In this document: positions 7,699-16,711 of the stretch, one piece after another
Position numbering within the stretch: the stretch's first letter is position 1
Layout: every line of letters begins with the position of its first letter
From: Yamadazyma tenuis
Lineage: Eukaryota > Ascomycota > Pichiomycetes > Serinales > Debaryomycetaceae
NCBI RefSeq assembly: GCF_029203305.1
Contig: NC_089461.1
Coordinates: forward strand, 2,170,001 to 2,234,000
Length of the DNA: 64,000 nt
Reading direction: 5' to 3'
The notes under the pieces: model-generated
Told to the model about the DNA's origin: nothing
The model's database searches: none
Seen by the model: only the letters and a program-made list of their open reading frames with translations
Program-made: the position numbers and the translations under genes

Positions 7699-9201
7699 TT
7701 AATCTATATGTAAATCTGTTAGCTCATCGTAGATCCCAGGTGTGGAGCATCTACCAGAACTAATTAATGCTTCAATGTCCTTTACCTCCTTCACACATCC
7801 ACTGGTGAGGTTGATTGAATCCTTGAACGTCTGTCCGACAGCCACGTCATCTTCGACCCGTACGCCGATACCTTGATAATGTTTGGGCCATTTGTCGTCT
7901 TTGGGTATGTACAATCCGGGTTCTATGGTGACCACATTTCCTGGTAAAAGCTTGGTGAATTTCGACACACCGGGCACATCGTGTAAATCCAAACCCAAGT
8001 GATGGCCGATATAATGGGGGTATAAGTTCTTGGTGACTTCAGACCGGGAAACATGGGCAAACCCTGGTAAATTCTTTAAATTTGAGTGAAGCTTTCTTAC
8101 ACTGAAATCATGCAAGTCATTGAGCGACATCTGGTTGTCTGCATAACACTGGTCTATACATGCCTTGTTGACACTCAATACCACGTCGTAGATGTCTTTT
8201 TGTGGTTCAGTGAAGGTTCCTGAAATGGGCCAAGCCCTGGAGATATCTGCACAATACCCACCCAATTTCCCACCAGCATCCACAAACACCAATTCGTCTT
8301 TATACAACAAGTCGTCGTTCCGGGTGTAGTGAATCACTAATGCGTTTTCTCCACCAGCTACCACGGGAATATAGGCCTGTTTATCGCAGCCACTTCTAAT
8401 AAACTCATAGTCCAAATAAGCTGCCAACAGCTTTTCACTCATATACGGATTCAGACTACCGACCTTAGCAACGGCTTTGTTAATGGCTCTGCTGGAGATC
8501 TGGCCGGCCTTGTGCATAACCTTGATTTCCAGGGGAGATTTCACTTCCCTCATTTTGGCAATCACCGAGTTTATTGGTTTAACAGTTTTGCCAGATGCGT
8601 GAGTCTTCAAGAGTTGGTGAATATCTTCACGGGTCTGGTCTTTGTGGAGCAGGAAAAACAGGTTGAAATCGTTCGAACTCTGTTTGTCAATGAAAATGTA
8701 ATCGTGATGTTTGATCAAACTAGTCAAATATTTCTTATAGTTCTTGACGTCTTCCACACTATCGGGGTTGAAATTGTTGTAGCATCCTTGCAAACCGGAC
8801 TTTTCTCCCTCCCAAATCTCTGTATACGGGTCGTTATCGGGAACCAACATATGAAATACCATGTCCTCATCGGTACCCTTATCATCTACCTTTTCCAAAA
8901 CTCCTATAGACCCGGGTTCGAGCCACCCAGACATATAAAATAAATTGTTGTCTTGCTGAAAGTCGTAAAACACAGACCCTGAGCTATACTGAACAGAATT
9001 GCCTACTAAAATCGTTAGAGATTTCTTGGGGAGCTGTTTGATAAGTTGGAGTCTTCGATCATAGTACTCAATAGCCGAAATTCCGGGAGTCAAGTAACCT
9101 GGCTTGGTTAAATAGTGCGGCCGTGTCTCGTACGTAGGTTGGCCAAGCTTGTAAGGAGTTTTAGGCCGTGTTCGAAACAATCTTTTAAAGACCACAAACA
9201 T
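7699..9201 (-). CDS. ICP55: Mitochondrial intermediate cleaving peptidase, Icp55
   Basis: The 500-residue protein is an M24B aminopeptidase P. Metal ligands are visible in order: Asp in LVFVDAGGKLGG, Asp in CADISR, His in YIGHHLGLDLH, Glu in VTIEPGLY and Glu in GVRVEDDV. An N-terminal aminopeptidase-P domain (VQYSSGSVFYDFQQDNNLFY) precedes the catalytic half. The first 20 residues (MFVVFKRLFRTRPKTPYKLG) make a good matrix-targeting sequence. Icp55 removes a single destabilising residue from imported proteins after MPP cleavage. Saccharomyces Icp55 is 511 residues. The gene is divergent from the next one with only 44 bp between the two ATGs. Confidence 0.93.
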   Translation of the reverse strand: MFVVFKRLFRTRPKTPYKLGQPTYETRPHYLTKPGYLTPGISAIEYYDRRLQLIKQLPKKSLTILVGNSVQYSSGSVFYDFQQDNNLFYMSGWLEPGSIGVLEKVDDKGTDEDMVFHMLVPDNDPYTEIWEGEKSGLQGCYNNFNPDSVEDVKNYKKYLTSLIKHHDYIFIDKQSSNDFNLFFLLHKDQTREDIHQLLKTHASGKTVKPINSVIAKMREVKSPLEIKVMHKAGQISSRAINKAVAKVGSLNPYMSEKLLAAYLDYEFIRSGCDKQAYIPVVAGGENALVIHYTRNDDLLYKDELVFVDAGGKLGGYCADISRAWPISGTFTEPQKDIYDVVLSVNKACIDQCYADNQMSLNDLHDFSVRKLHSNLKNLPGFAHVSRSEVTKNLYPHYIGHHLGLDLHDVPGVSKFTKLLPGNVVTIEPGLYIPKDDKWPKHYQGIGVRVEDDVAVGQTFKDSINLTSGCVKEVKDIEALISSGRCSTPGIYDELTDLHID

Positions 9202-9245
9202 GATTTAAGAAACAAAATGGCCCAATCTGGCGCGACATTGCAATT

Positions 9246-10241
9246 ATGTCCGTAGTGCTTGATGAATACAAAGGCTTTTGTATAGACTACAATTGTAGCA
9301 CCACCAAGCCTGAACCCATAATTACCACTGGAATAGACTGCTTTGTTGAACACAATGCCTCATTCAAAGAGCAGATAGAAGAAACAGAAGATATCCCGGT
9401 CCAGTTGCAAAACAATAAAAGCAACAAAAAGTCAAAACAAGAGAAAAAGCTTCAAAAACAACAGAAAAAACAACGTGTAACCGAGCGCAAACTAAGACGT
9501 GAACATCCAAATGGGTCGGAACTCCCGACCCCCAACCATTCCTTCAATCCAATCCTCACCACCAACAAGATCAAGAAAATATATTCGAAGTTGCAAACCA
9601 AAGAGGAGACAAAGTTATTTCAATATGAATCGGTAGCCCTATACTCTACCGATCTAGATCAGCTCTTACCAGGCGAGTGGATCAATGACAATGTTATTTC
9701 ACTCATCTATGAGTATTTGAACCAAACCTACCTTCAAAAATTTCAAAAATTCATCAAACTCATCTCGCCAGCAGTAGTGCAGCTTATGATATACACGGAA
9801 TATGAAATCATCACCAAAAGCGACTTTGAGAAGGGAAAGTTCATATTCATGCCAGTCAATGAAACTGAAGATGGAGACCATTGGTTTCTTGTTGTTGTCA
9901 ATATCCTTGAAAACTCAATGTTAGTGTATGATTCGATGGAGGGTGATAGTGGTAGCGAAAACCAAAATTTATTGAACATACTAGCAACAAAGCTATTTAA
10001 AACTGGTATTATAGCCTCAAGAAAGCTAAATATTCTAAGAATGAAGACTGACCAGCAGTCCAACTTCGATGACTGTGGAGTTTATGTGATCATGATTTCA
10101 TGCTATTTGACCCATATGCTCTTGAATCAACCCATAAACTTTGACTTATCAAACATCAAGTACAATGCCCTAAAAGGCCGACTCGATGTTCTTGAGATTA
10201 TAGACGACTTGAACACCCAAATCAATAAACCTAGCTATTAG
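9246..10241 (+). CDS. ULP1/SENP family cysteine protease, SENP8/NEDP1-like
   Basis: The 331-residue product has a C48 protease domain at about residues 130-300. WINDNVISL (145-153) is the conserved substrate-groove segment. The catalytic set looks intact: His212 in GDHWF, Asp229 in VYDSM, Gln270 or 271 and Cys277 in FDDCGVYV. The compact domain with DDCGVY fits SENP8/NEDP1-type deneddylases or a small Ulp such as Candida Ulp3 better than Ulp1 or Ulp2. Residues 55-85 are a Lys/Gln-rich, probably helical linker. Whether it prefers SUMO or Rub1/NEDD8 cannot be decided here. It shares a very short divergent promoter with ICP55. Confidence 0.75.
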   Translation: MSVVLDEYKGFCIDYNCSTTKPEPIITTGIDCFVEHNASFKEQIEETEDIPVQLQNNKSNKKSKQEKKLQKQQKKQRVTERKLRREHPNGSELPTPNHSFNPILTTNKIKKIYSKLQTKEETKLFQYESVALYSTDLDQLLPGEWINDNVISLIYEYLNQTYLQKFQKFIKLISPAVVQLMIYTEYEIITKSDFEKGKFIFMPVNETEDGDHWFLVVVNILENSMLVYDSMEGDSGSENQNLLNILATKLFKTGIIASRKLNILRMKTDQQSNFDDCGVYVIMISCYLTHMLLNQPINFDLSNIKYNALKGRLDVLEIIDDLNTQINKPSY

Positions 10242-10544
10242 AGCTGTTGATTCTCGAGACTATTACCCTCAAGTACATTAATAATCATGCCTATAAACCT
10301 TAGAATTATAGGAAGGACTCTGTTAATTATACCGACAGGAAAGTAAGAACTTACACTGAAGAGATAAGTCACTGCTACTTTCATTTAGTGCATTACCTGT
10401 TCGAATTCGAAGTTTTTGTCGTTATATATTCATTATAGACGTCTGCACCAGCATGCAATTATCAGCCAAATTGAGGCGTATGAAGTATAATTCACATCTA
10501 GCATCCCAAGATACCAGCAATACATGGCCAATTGGGTAGAAAGG
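10242..10544. other. Intergenic between convergent genes
   Basis: About 300 bp between the protease gene and the 3' end of the next gene on the opposite strand. AT-rich, with no supported feature. Confidence 0.5.
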
Positions 10545-11675
10545 TTATTCCATCACTGAATTAACCAAGTCATCTCTTAACATCGAAGCGTAAGCCTGGG
10601 CCTTGAGTAAATGGTCTGCAGCTCTCAAATCATAATTAAGACTATTCAGTTCCTTGTCTGAATTATAGAAGGTTTCAGTGGTAACATCGTAGCCTATACC
10701 GATTTGACTTAGACTCAAACTTCCAATAAGCAACACAAACTGGTTAATATCGTCAGGCATCTCTGCGTCCCCCAACATGTTTCTGACGTCTTGCGTAGAA
10801 ATCCTGGACGTGAAGGACATCAAATTCAAAAACCATTTGCACTTTAAAATGGTGACAAAGTAGTTGGGAAAGCTCATGTTACATGCTGATGGGAAGAGAA
10901 ACAGCACCAAGTTAAATTCGGGCTTCACTAACTCAAAGTCAATGAGACTCAACTGCTTTACGTTATTTGAAAGCTGAACAAGGTTGGGTGCCAATTTGGT
11001 TAAGGCTTCAATGAAGTCATCCTCCAACTGAAACCCATTGAAGGGTTTTTTAATCAACAGATCAATAAGATACACCATTAAATATTCATCCAAGAAGCCA
11101 GCCAGCTTCAAAAATTCTAAATCAGGCATGTGTGAGCTGGGTTCAACACCCATTTGCTTAAAGTTATTAAAATAGTGTAGTATATCAACCAACTGGAATA
11201 AAACCGCCAATTCCTTAGAAGGCGTCTGATTCTTCATTCTGTAAGATTGGATCTTTTTGTGGTTGTTCTTGATGGTTTTGGCGGTATGGGTTTCCTCCTC
11301 CTCGAACCAAGACTGGTACATTTGGGTGATATATATCCATGTGAGTATTTCCATGTTGTTTGAACCCAAGAGGATTTTGCTCAAGACCAAGTTCAACTCC
11401 TTGAACTGCATAGCTATGTAGAACTTGGGCAAGTAATACATCACAAACAGAGGCTTTATTTCCTGGTTTTCTCTCAACATGTCCTCAACTTTGTGATCCA
11501 AGACGTCAAGCAGTTTGTGATCCACCTGTGCATCGAGCTCGAGGGTGGTGTTCTTAAGTTCAGAGCCGATGATATTATACTCTATCATCACCGCCACACA
11601 TTCATCATAGAGGGCTTGGTTCTGGGTGGATTTGTATTGGCTGAAGAGTTTGGGAAATAGAAGAAACCTGAACAT
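10545..11675 (-). CDS. Unrecognised helical protein (376 aa)
   Basis: The ATG at 11675 begins MFRFLLFPKLFSQYKS; an upstream TTG in the same frame is not a likely start. The product has no membrane segment and is built of amphipathic helices with many Leu and Asn. The C-terminal third (IGYDVTTETFYNSDKELNS followed by a basic/acidic helix) is vaguely like the end of PCI or TPR scaffold proteins of the proteasome lid, COP9 or THP3 type. I do not recognise the family, so this is only a fold guess. Its length, ordinary codon use and position between known genes support a real gene. Confidence 0.7.
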   Translation of the reverse strand: MFRFLLFPKLFSQYKSTQNQALYDECVAVMIEYNIIGSELKNTTLELDAQVDHKLLDVLDHKVEDMLRENQEIKPLFVMYYLPKFYIAMQFKELNLVLSKILLGSNNMEILTWIYITQMYQSWFEEEETHTAKTIKNNHKKIQSYRMKNQTPSKELAVLFQLVDILHYFNNFKQMGVEPSSHMPDLEFLKLAGFLDEYLMVYLIDLLIKKPFNGFQLEDDFIEALTKLAPNLVQLSNNVKQLSLIDFELVKPEFNLVLFLFPSACNMSFPNYFVTILKCKWFLNLMSFTSRISTQDVRNMLGDAEMPDDINQFVLLIGSLSLSQIGIGYDVTTETFYNSDKELNSLNYDLRAADHLLKAQAYASMLRDDLVNSVME

Positions 11676-11873
11676 AGTGGTAGATTCCAAAATGAGTCGC
11701 GAATAGTTTGGTTATGTATTGATCATAGAGGACGTTTGTTCTTCATTGATTATGCAAATTGGTTCATTAGGTATCTTACATTATAGGCGTTAATAGGGTC
11801 AGAAATTGTAGATGTTACTGGTTATTCGTCATGGTTCAAAGCTGTGGACTGAGTGGTTCGTTCCATGGTTCTA

Positions 11874-12338
11874 TTATAGAGTGACCAGGCTGGTCAGGTA
11901 CGACGTACAGATATCGTACATCACCCCCAAAACTGCCCACGTGAACGGAATCCACGTACTCATCGTCATCGACCCAGCCTTGTATATGGCAGACGTCAAA
12001 AGCCCCACCACCGATCCACTAATAACTGCCATCATGGTGGAAGTAAAAGCATAGGATACAAAGATCAAAACCCCCCGAAACACAAAGTACTTACTCGGTG
12101 TCTTCGAGTGGTAGTTGGCCACACAGTAGTTGACAAACATATACAATCCGGTGACTGAGTAGACTCCACAAAACAAAATAATGTACCATTGAATGGTGAA
12201 CCGCCATACGTCTCTGCCGTAGTAAAGCATCAGTTGAGAGAACTCCGGGCGATGCTCCCCCAACGGCCAGTAGATCAGTGGGAAATCCGGCGTCGTGTAC
12301 CCTATAGGAACGTTCAAAGAACTGATGAATATTTTCAT
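11874..12338 (-). CDS. TMEM170-like integral membrane protein
   Basis: The ATG at 12338 gives 154 residues with three membrane segments: about 45-72 (IQWYIILFCGVYSVTGLYMF), 85-115 and 125-150. The end of the protein, with AIYKAGSMTMSTWIPF, closely resembles the TMEM170 motif in which a Tyr-x-Ala-Gly-x-x-Thr-Met-Ser-Thr-Trp-Ile-Pro stretch leads into the last helix. TMEM170A in animals helps shape ER sheets and the nuclear envelope; the yeast role is not known to me. The start codon is 87 bp from that of PRE9 on the other strand, so they probably share a promoter. Confidence 0.75.
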   Translation of the reverse strand: MKIFISSLNVPIGYTTPDFPLIYWPLGEHRPEFSQLMLYYGRDVWRFTIQWYIILFCGVYSVTGLYMFVNYCVANYHSKTPSKYFVFRGVLIFVSYAFTSTMMAVISGSVVGLLTSAIYKAGSMTMSTWIPFTWAVLGVMYDICTSYLTSLVTL

Positions 12339-12425
12339 TGTGTAAGGTGGGTTGGCACGTACCAAAATAAACCCAAGCAGCCGCGAAGTTTGAAAGTTTG
12401 AATTTTAATCTGAGTGGCAATAGTA

Positions 12426-13172
12426 ATGAGTAGAAGATACGACTCAAGAACAACGATTTTTTCGCCTGAAGGCAGATTGTACCAGGTGGAGTATGCTCAA
12501 GAGTCCATCTCTATGGCAGGAACTGCGATGGGGATTTTAACCAAAGAAGGAGTGGTATTGGCGTGTGAGAAGAAGTTCACCTCCAAGTTGTTGGATAACG
12601 ATGGACTGGCAGAAAAGTTATACATTATAAATGACAGAATGGTGGCGGCAGTGGCAGGAATGACCTCCGACGCTAGCATCTTGGTCAACAGAGCCCGGTA
12701 TTTTGGACAACAATACTTGAAGACCTATAATGAACCGGTTCCTTGTGAGACCTTGATTAAGAGCATTTGTGATGTTAAACAGGGTTACACCCAGCACGGG
12801 GGATTAAGACCATTTGGTGTCAGTTTCTTATATGCGGGATATGATGACAGATACGAGTTCCAACTATACATGTCGAATCCTTCTGGTAACTATAGTGGAT
12901 GGAAAGCCACCAGTATCGGAGCCAATAACTCGGCCGCCCAAACATTGTTGAAAAAAGACTACAAAGATGACTTGACCTTGAAAGAAGGGTGTGAGTTGGC
13001 CATCAAGATCTTGCTGAAGACCATGGACTCGTCCACCATAAACTCCGATAAGTTGGAGTTTGCTACCTTGTCGAAGAAGGGAGATAAAATCATCCATAAA
13101 ATCTGGAGTGATAATGACATCCAGTTGTTGATCAAAGACACTGGGGTTTTAGATAAAGAAGATGACGAGTAG
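12426..13172 (+). CDS. PRE9: 20S proteasome subunit alpha-3
   Basis: The true start is the ATG at 12426 (MSRRYDSRTTIFSPEGRLYQ), giving 248 residues and the alpha-subunit N-terminal signature with YQVEYA. KQGYTQHGGLRPFGVS and YMSNPSGNYSGWKA are characteristic of alpha-3. The acidic tail (DKEDDE) is shorter than in Saccharomyces Pre9 (258). Alpha-3 forms part of the outer ring gating the core particle and is the one non-essential 20S subunit in Saccharomyces. AGTGGCAAT at 12412-12420 is only partly like the Rpn4 site GGTGGCAAA, so Rpn4 control is not claimed. NCA2 follows 83 bp downstream in the same direction. Confidence 0.97.
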   Translation: MSRRYDSRTTIFSPEGRLYQVEYAQESISMAGTAMGILTKEGVVLACEKKFTSKLLDNDGLAEKLYIINDRMVAAVAGMTSDASILVNRARYFGQQYLKTYNEPVPCETLIKSICDVKQGYTQHGGLRPFGVSFLYAGYDDRYEFQLYMSNPSGNYSGWKATSIGANNSAAQTLLKKDYKDDLTLKEGCELAIKILLKTMDSSTINSDKLEFATLSKKGDKIIHKIWSDNDIQLLIKDTGVLDKEDDE

Positions 13173-13255
13173 TTAAGAATACATATTGACCCGTGCACCC
13201 ACTCGTCCAGCCATGTAGAGCGGTGCGCAACCATTTTTTTACTCTCACCTCCACC

Positions 13256-14509
13256 ATGGACTTGTTCAACTCCAGATCGCTTTTCCGGCAGATCCACCAG
13301 AACAACCTCATTGCCAACTCTGTGGCAGACTCTAACAATGACTTTAGTACCATCTCCAATGTGCTCATTCATCAGACATTGGTTCTAAGAGAAAATCTCA
13401 AATACTGGTCCGCCGTTAAGCACTCGCTCATCTACAAGTTATACTACGGATTACAGACGTTGCCGAAACGAGCGTACGCGTTCTTCCTCCAGGTACGTGC
13501 CGACGACTGGAAGGTTCAGCATGTGCCCAACATCGTCAAGGCGGTGGAAGACGACATCAACTGCAACATCTCCACCATCAAACGCCAGTTGCTGGATACT
13601 TACAAAAAATTGGGACATATCGTGGCGCACAAAGATAAACTCGGGGAATTGAACCCCGATGACTACAGACTCGCGGCCGTGCAGCTGCTCGAGCCGGGGT
13701 TCTGGACCAGGTACTGGATTCCGTTGGTGTTGGCAGTACTCATTGGACCCACACTCTCGTTCAAAGTGGTGCGCAACCGGTCGAGAATCTTGGACTGGCT
13801 CAACAACAACGTGCGTGACGTGGCAGTGGGCTTCTACGACAACTGGCTCATCAAGCCGGTCGGGGATGTGATCAATATCATCAAACAGGATTCCAATATC
13901 ATCGCCGCGAAAGAGTCGTTGAATTCGCTGGTATCGTCATTGGAACGCATGGTCCGTGACTACATCACCGACAATCACATCCCGGTGCAAGAAGTCGACT
14001 TAAAGCACCAGCTCGAGCTCGGCGACTTGACGTTGATCATGTCCAAATACGAGAAGGAAATGAAGAGTCCTGTGCGCAATTTGGTGAACGGGACTTTGAT
14101 TCGCAGCCTTTTGATCCAGATCCAGAAAACCAAGGTCGACGGCGACTTGGTGATCAATGGAATCGACAAGTTGATGAAGAGCCAGCAGTTGTTGTTAGGA
14201 ATTGTGTCCATTAGTCCATCCATATTTATTGTGTACCAATTAGCCAAATACTTGTCTCGGCCTAACTTTATCATCAACGGCAAGGACTTGAAAAAAAGCT
14301 GTTTGGGAAACTTGGTGGGGTTGCAACTCGACGACGACGACGAGCTGAGAGGCGTGTTGTTGGTCAACACCATCAACTTAAAGATCGAGAGCCGGTTATT
14401 TTTGAGCAAGTCAGTTTTTACCATGCTCGAGGAGGATTTAAACCGGTTACTTGCGGGAGAGGATACGCTTATGAAGTTGTACGTGGTGTACCTGGGATAT
14501 TTCCAGTGA
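13256..14509 (+). CDS. NCA2: Mitochondrial Nca2 family protein
   Basis: From the ATG at 13256 the product is 417 residues. The NCA2 domain covers most of it: two membrane segments (about WIPLVLAVLIGPTLSF and LLLGIVSISPSIFIVYQLA), the central KEMKSPVRNLVNGTLIRSLL block and the C-terminal LFLSKSVFTMLEEDLNRLL. In Saccharomyces Nca2 works with Nca3 to keep ATP6 and ATP8 mRNA at the right level and sits in the mitochondrial outer or inner membrane. That protein is 616 residues, so the variable N-terminal region is much shorter here. No upstream in-frame ATG exists after the PRE9 stop. Confidence 0.88.
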   Translation: MDLFNSRSLFRQIHQNNLIANSVADSNNDFSTISNVLIHQTLVLRENLKYWSAVKHSLIYKLYYGLQTLPKRAYAFFLQVRADDWKVQHVPNIVKAVEDDINCNISTIKRQLLDTYKKLGHIVAHKDKLGELNPDDYRLAAVQLLEPGFWTRYWIPLVLAVLIGPTLSFKVVRNRSRILDWLNNNVRDVAVGFYDNWLIKPVGDVINIIKQDSNIIAAKESLNSLVSSLERMVRDYITDNHIPVQEVDLKHQLELGDLTLIMSKYEKEMKSPVRNLVNGTLIRSLLIQIQKTKVDGDLVINGIDKLMKSQQLLLGIVSISPSIFIVYQLAKYLSRPNFIINGKDLKKSCLGNLVGLQLDDDDELRGVLLVNTINLKIESRLFLSKSVFTMLEEDLNRLLAGEDTLMKLYVVYLGYFQ

Positions 14510-14620
14510 GGGCCGAGCGGCCAATGGGAGACGGAAGGACTTTTGGCCGCGAAGGTGCCGGTGCCACACCTGGGTCCTCCCCTCCTTGGCTATCTGGCTA
14601 ATCTCGAATCAAGCATCGCG

Positions 14621-14687
14621 GCCGGCGCACGACCCCCTCCCCCACATTTCCCGGTGATGTGGGGAGGAGCACCGTTGGTGCGCCGGC
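14621..14687. repeat. Nested inverted repeat 1
   Basis: GCCGGCGCAC (14621-14630) is perfectly complementary to GTGCGCCGGC (14678-14687). Inside it, CTCCCCCACAT (14637-14647) pairs with ATGTGGGGAG (14657-14666) with one bulged C. The whole 67-bp block can form a long, interrupted stem. It lies about 215-280 bp before the zinc-finger gene. Confidence 0.8.
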
Positions 14688-14746
14688 ACCACCAACCCAC
14701 CACACCTTTATCGGGGGTGCTGAAGGTTGAGTGGTTGGTTGGTGGT
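14688..14746. repeat. Inverted repeat 2
   Basis: ACCACCAACCCACCAC (14688-14703) matches the reverse complement of GTGGTTGGTTGGTGGT (14731-14746) at 15 of 16 positions, with a 27-bp spacer. It abuts the first inverted repeat directly. Confidence 0.8.
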
Positions 14747-14900
14747 AACATCAATGGTGAACACCTTCCTTTTTTATGTGTATATATCTCCGTTTCCCCG
14801 GATTCGAGCCTGTCGCAACCCTGGAATTTATAAAAACCTACAAAATCTTCTGCCCCTCTTTTTACCTTCATGTGTATAAAACCCACAGGCATTTCTGGTT

Positions 14901-15323
14901 ATGCAATTTTTTGTAAAATTGTCAAGCCCTTCTATGAGTAATTTTGGATCCAAGACCCCTAGCGGTAACGCCCGGATCTTTAACTGCCTCAAATGCAATA
15001 AAGCATTCACCAGAGACGAGCACCTAACCAGACACATCTTGTCGACTCATAATAAATTAAAACCCTTCATTTGTGGCATCTGCTCGAGGCCGTTTTCCAG
15101 ACGAGACTTGCTTTTGCGCCATGCAAAGAATCTCCATCAGGGCCTGGAGAAAAGTATCAATCGGCTCCGGAAGCTGAAGAAACGAGAAAATAGTATTGGC
15201 AGTACCAGCAGCGGCAGCGGCGATGAGGAAGACGAACCTTCTCACCACCCAACTCGTAGCCATGCCACCAGCCCACACGATGAGGCATCGAAGAAGATGT
15301 CTGTCAGCATGCTTATAACCTGA
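14901..15323 (+). CDS. Small C2H2 zinc-finger transcription factor
   Basis: The 140-residue protein carries two adjacent C2H2 fingers, C29-C32-H45-H50 and C58-C61-H74-H79. The linker (THNKLKPFICGIC) and the RPFSRRDLLLRHAKNLHQG segment put it in the Adr1-like two-finger group of fungal regulators. After the fingers come a basic stretch and an acidic, Ser-rich tail. Most relatives are far longer, so this is close to a bare DNA-binding domain. A second ATG at 14934 would drop 11 residues without touching the fingers. Two large inverted repeats with C4/G4 tracts lie upstream; Adr1-type fingers favour G-rich sites, so autoregulation is conceivable. The specific ortholog is not recognised. Confidence 0.8.
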   Translation: MQFFVKLSSPSMSNFGSKTPSGNARIFNCLKCNKAFTRDEHLTRHILSTHNKLKPFICGICSRPFSRRDLLLRHAKNLHQGLEKSINRLRKLKKRENSIGSTSSGSGDEEDEPSHHPTRSHATSPHDEASKKMSVSMLIT

Positions 15324-15449
15324 GACAAGTGGTTGGGTGATTCCCTTGAACTGGTTGTGCGGGGGTCTATTTATTTAACGAGTCCATGAAACTGCGACTT
15401 GAGACTTTGCTCCTCGAGTTTATTTATCTATTTATGACTGAATGTATAA

Positions 15450-16631
15450 ATGTACAAATTTGTATACAAAGTCAATGAGTGGTGGATTATAGTGGGCGAT
15501 GGAGCACACTTTTATTATAATAGTGTGCTGAAGGAGCGAAGCTGGTCCATGCCAAAGGCGGTGGATGCAGAGGTTTTGGACTTTGATTATTTGGCGCTTT
15601 TGTTTGCAAAGGCCCGAGGTTTGGGTGTGGAGGAAGGAGCTGAGCGCAACATGGAAGTGGCAGTGGAGGAAACTGGGGAAGAAACTGGAAGGGAAATTGG
15701 TGATGTAGGGGATCGTGATGTGGACGATTCTATGAAAACTGATGAAAAGCACCCAAACACTCATGAAAAACCTTCGCATACGAAAGCACACACAGAGCCA
15801 ATTCATACCACACCTCTTGGCTTGGACTTGGGTTATCTGTCTTCAGATGATGATTCTGGTGAGGAGAAGGCGGATGCTGAACCTGAAGATCTTGGAGCAT
15901 CTGACCTGGAGAATGACGATCCCCTCACAGATGACCCCCAGGACCTCAACGACATCATCAACGATGTCCTTGGATACTCCGGTGATACCCACTCCGACAC
16001 CGACTCCGATACCGACTCCACCCAAGCATTCGTCTCCCTTCTCAACTCCCTCAAACCTAGCATCAACATCTATAACCCCTACTCAATCACCGAAGAAGAA
16101 CTTGCGGAGGAACTTGTCCAACACCCAGTTTTCTATAAGCTTTCACCGGCCTCCAAAGAAAAAATTTACAATGATTGGGCCACCACTGCCGGCGAAACCC
16201 CCAGTACTTACCCATCCGCCAAACAGGTATTTATGAACAAACTATTCAGCATCAAGTCTGAAGTCAAAAGCAAGTACTACTTCGATCTCAAGTCTGAATT
16301 GGCTCCATTCGACTATCACGACAAAGAGTCTGCATTTCTCATGTACAAGAACATTCTCCAAACTCAAACCAGTTTCGAAAAGCAAATGAAAAAGTCGCTG
16401 GCTCCGGGGGTCAACCTTAAGAAACTCAAGTTGCTTGAGTTTCTTGACAAACACCAGGTTACCACCCAACACTACCAGTCTCATGGCTCAGATGACTACC
16501 AAAAGTGGATCAATATGTGCAATGATTTGGACCTTCCGGCCGCAATTGTCGAAAACGAAATCAACTGGTTAGTTGGTGATTCCAAGCGACTCGAGTGTTA
16601 CCTTGAACGCGGTACTTCGCCCTCTGTATAA
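15450..16631 (+). CDS. URN1: WW and FF domain splicing-associated protein, Urn1-like
   Basis: The 393-residue product starts almost directly with a WW domain (about 10-37: NEWWIIVGDGAHFYYN then SWSMP). An acidic, low-complexity middle (60-185) follows, then an FF domain (about 220-280, with FMNKLFSIKSEVKSKYYFD) and a helical end. Saccharomyces Urn1 has the same WW-acidic-FF order, 465 residues, and associates with the spliceosome. Two out-of-frame ATGs (15434 and 15442) lie just ahead of the chosen start at 15450, so leaky scanning or an upstream exon is possible. CEM1 follows 80 bp downstream. Confidence 0.82.
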   Translation: MYKFVYKVNEWWIIVGDGAHFYYNSVLKERSWSMPKAVDAEVLDFDYLALLFAKARGLGVEEGAERNMEVAVEETGEETGREIGDVGDRDVDDSMKTDEKHPNTHEKPSHTKAHTEPIHTTPLGLDLGYLSSDDDSGEEKADAEPEDLGASDLENDDPLTDDPQDLNDIINDVLGYSGDTHSDTDSDTDSTQAFVSLLNSLKPSINIYNPYSITEEELAEELVQHPVFYKLSPASKEKIYNDWATTAGETPSTYPSAKQVFMNKLFSIKSEVKSKYYFDLKSELAPFDYHDKESAFLMYKNILQTQTSFEKQMKKSLAPGVNLKKLKLLEFLDKHQVTTQHYQSHGSDDYQKWINMCNDLDLPAAIVENEINWLVGDSKRLECYLERGTSPSV

Positions 16632-16711
16632 TAATCTGTATCATAACTCACACCTTAGCTGCATAAACCTCTGGAGAATTTTCGCACCCAAGATTTTCCA
16701 CTCGAATCACA

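Noticed and set aside
12412..12420. Rpn4 (PACE) site before PRE9
   Set aside because: AGTGGCAAT differs from GGTGGCAAA at both ends, and it overlaps the start of the frame; too weak to claim.
14543..14892. Overlapping frames of about 100 codons on both strands
   Set aside because: They cover the inverted repeats and are rich in Pro and Gly because of GC content.
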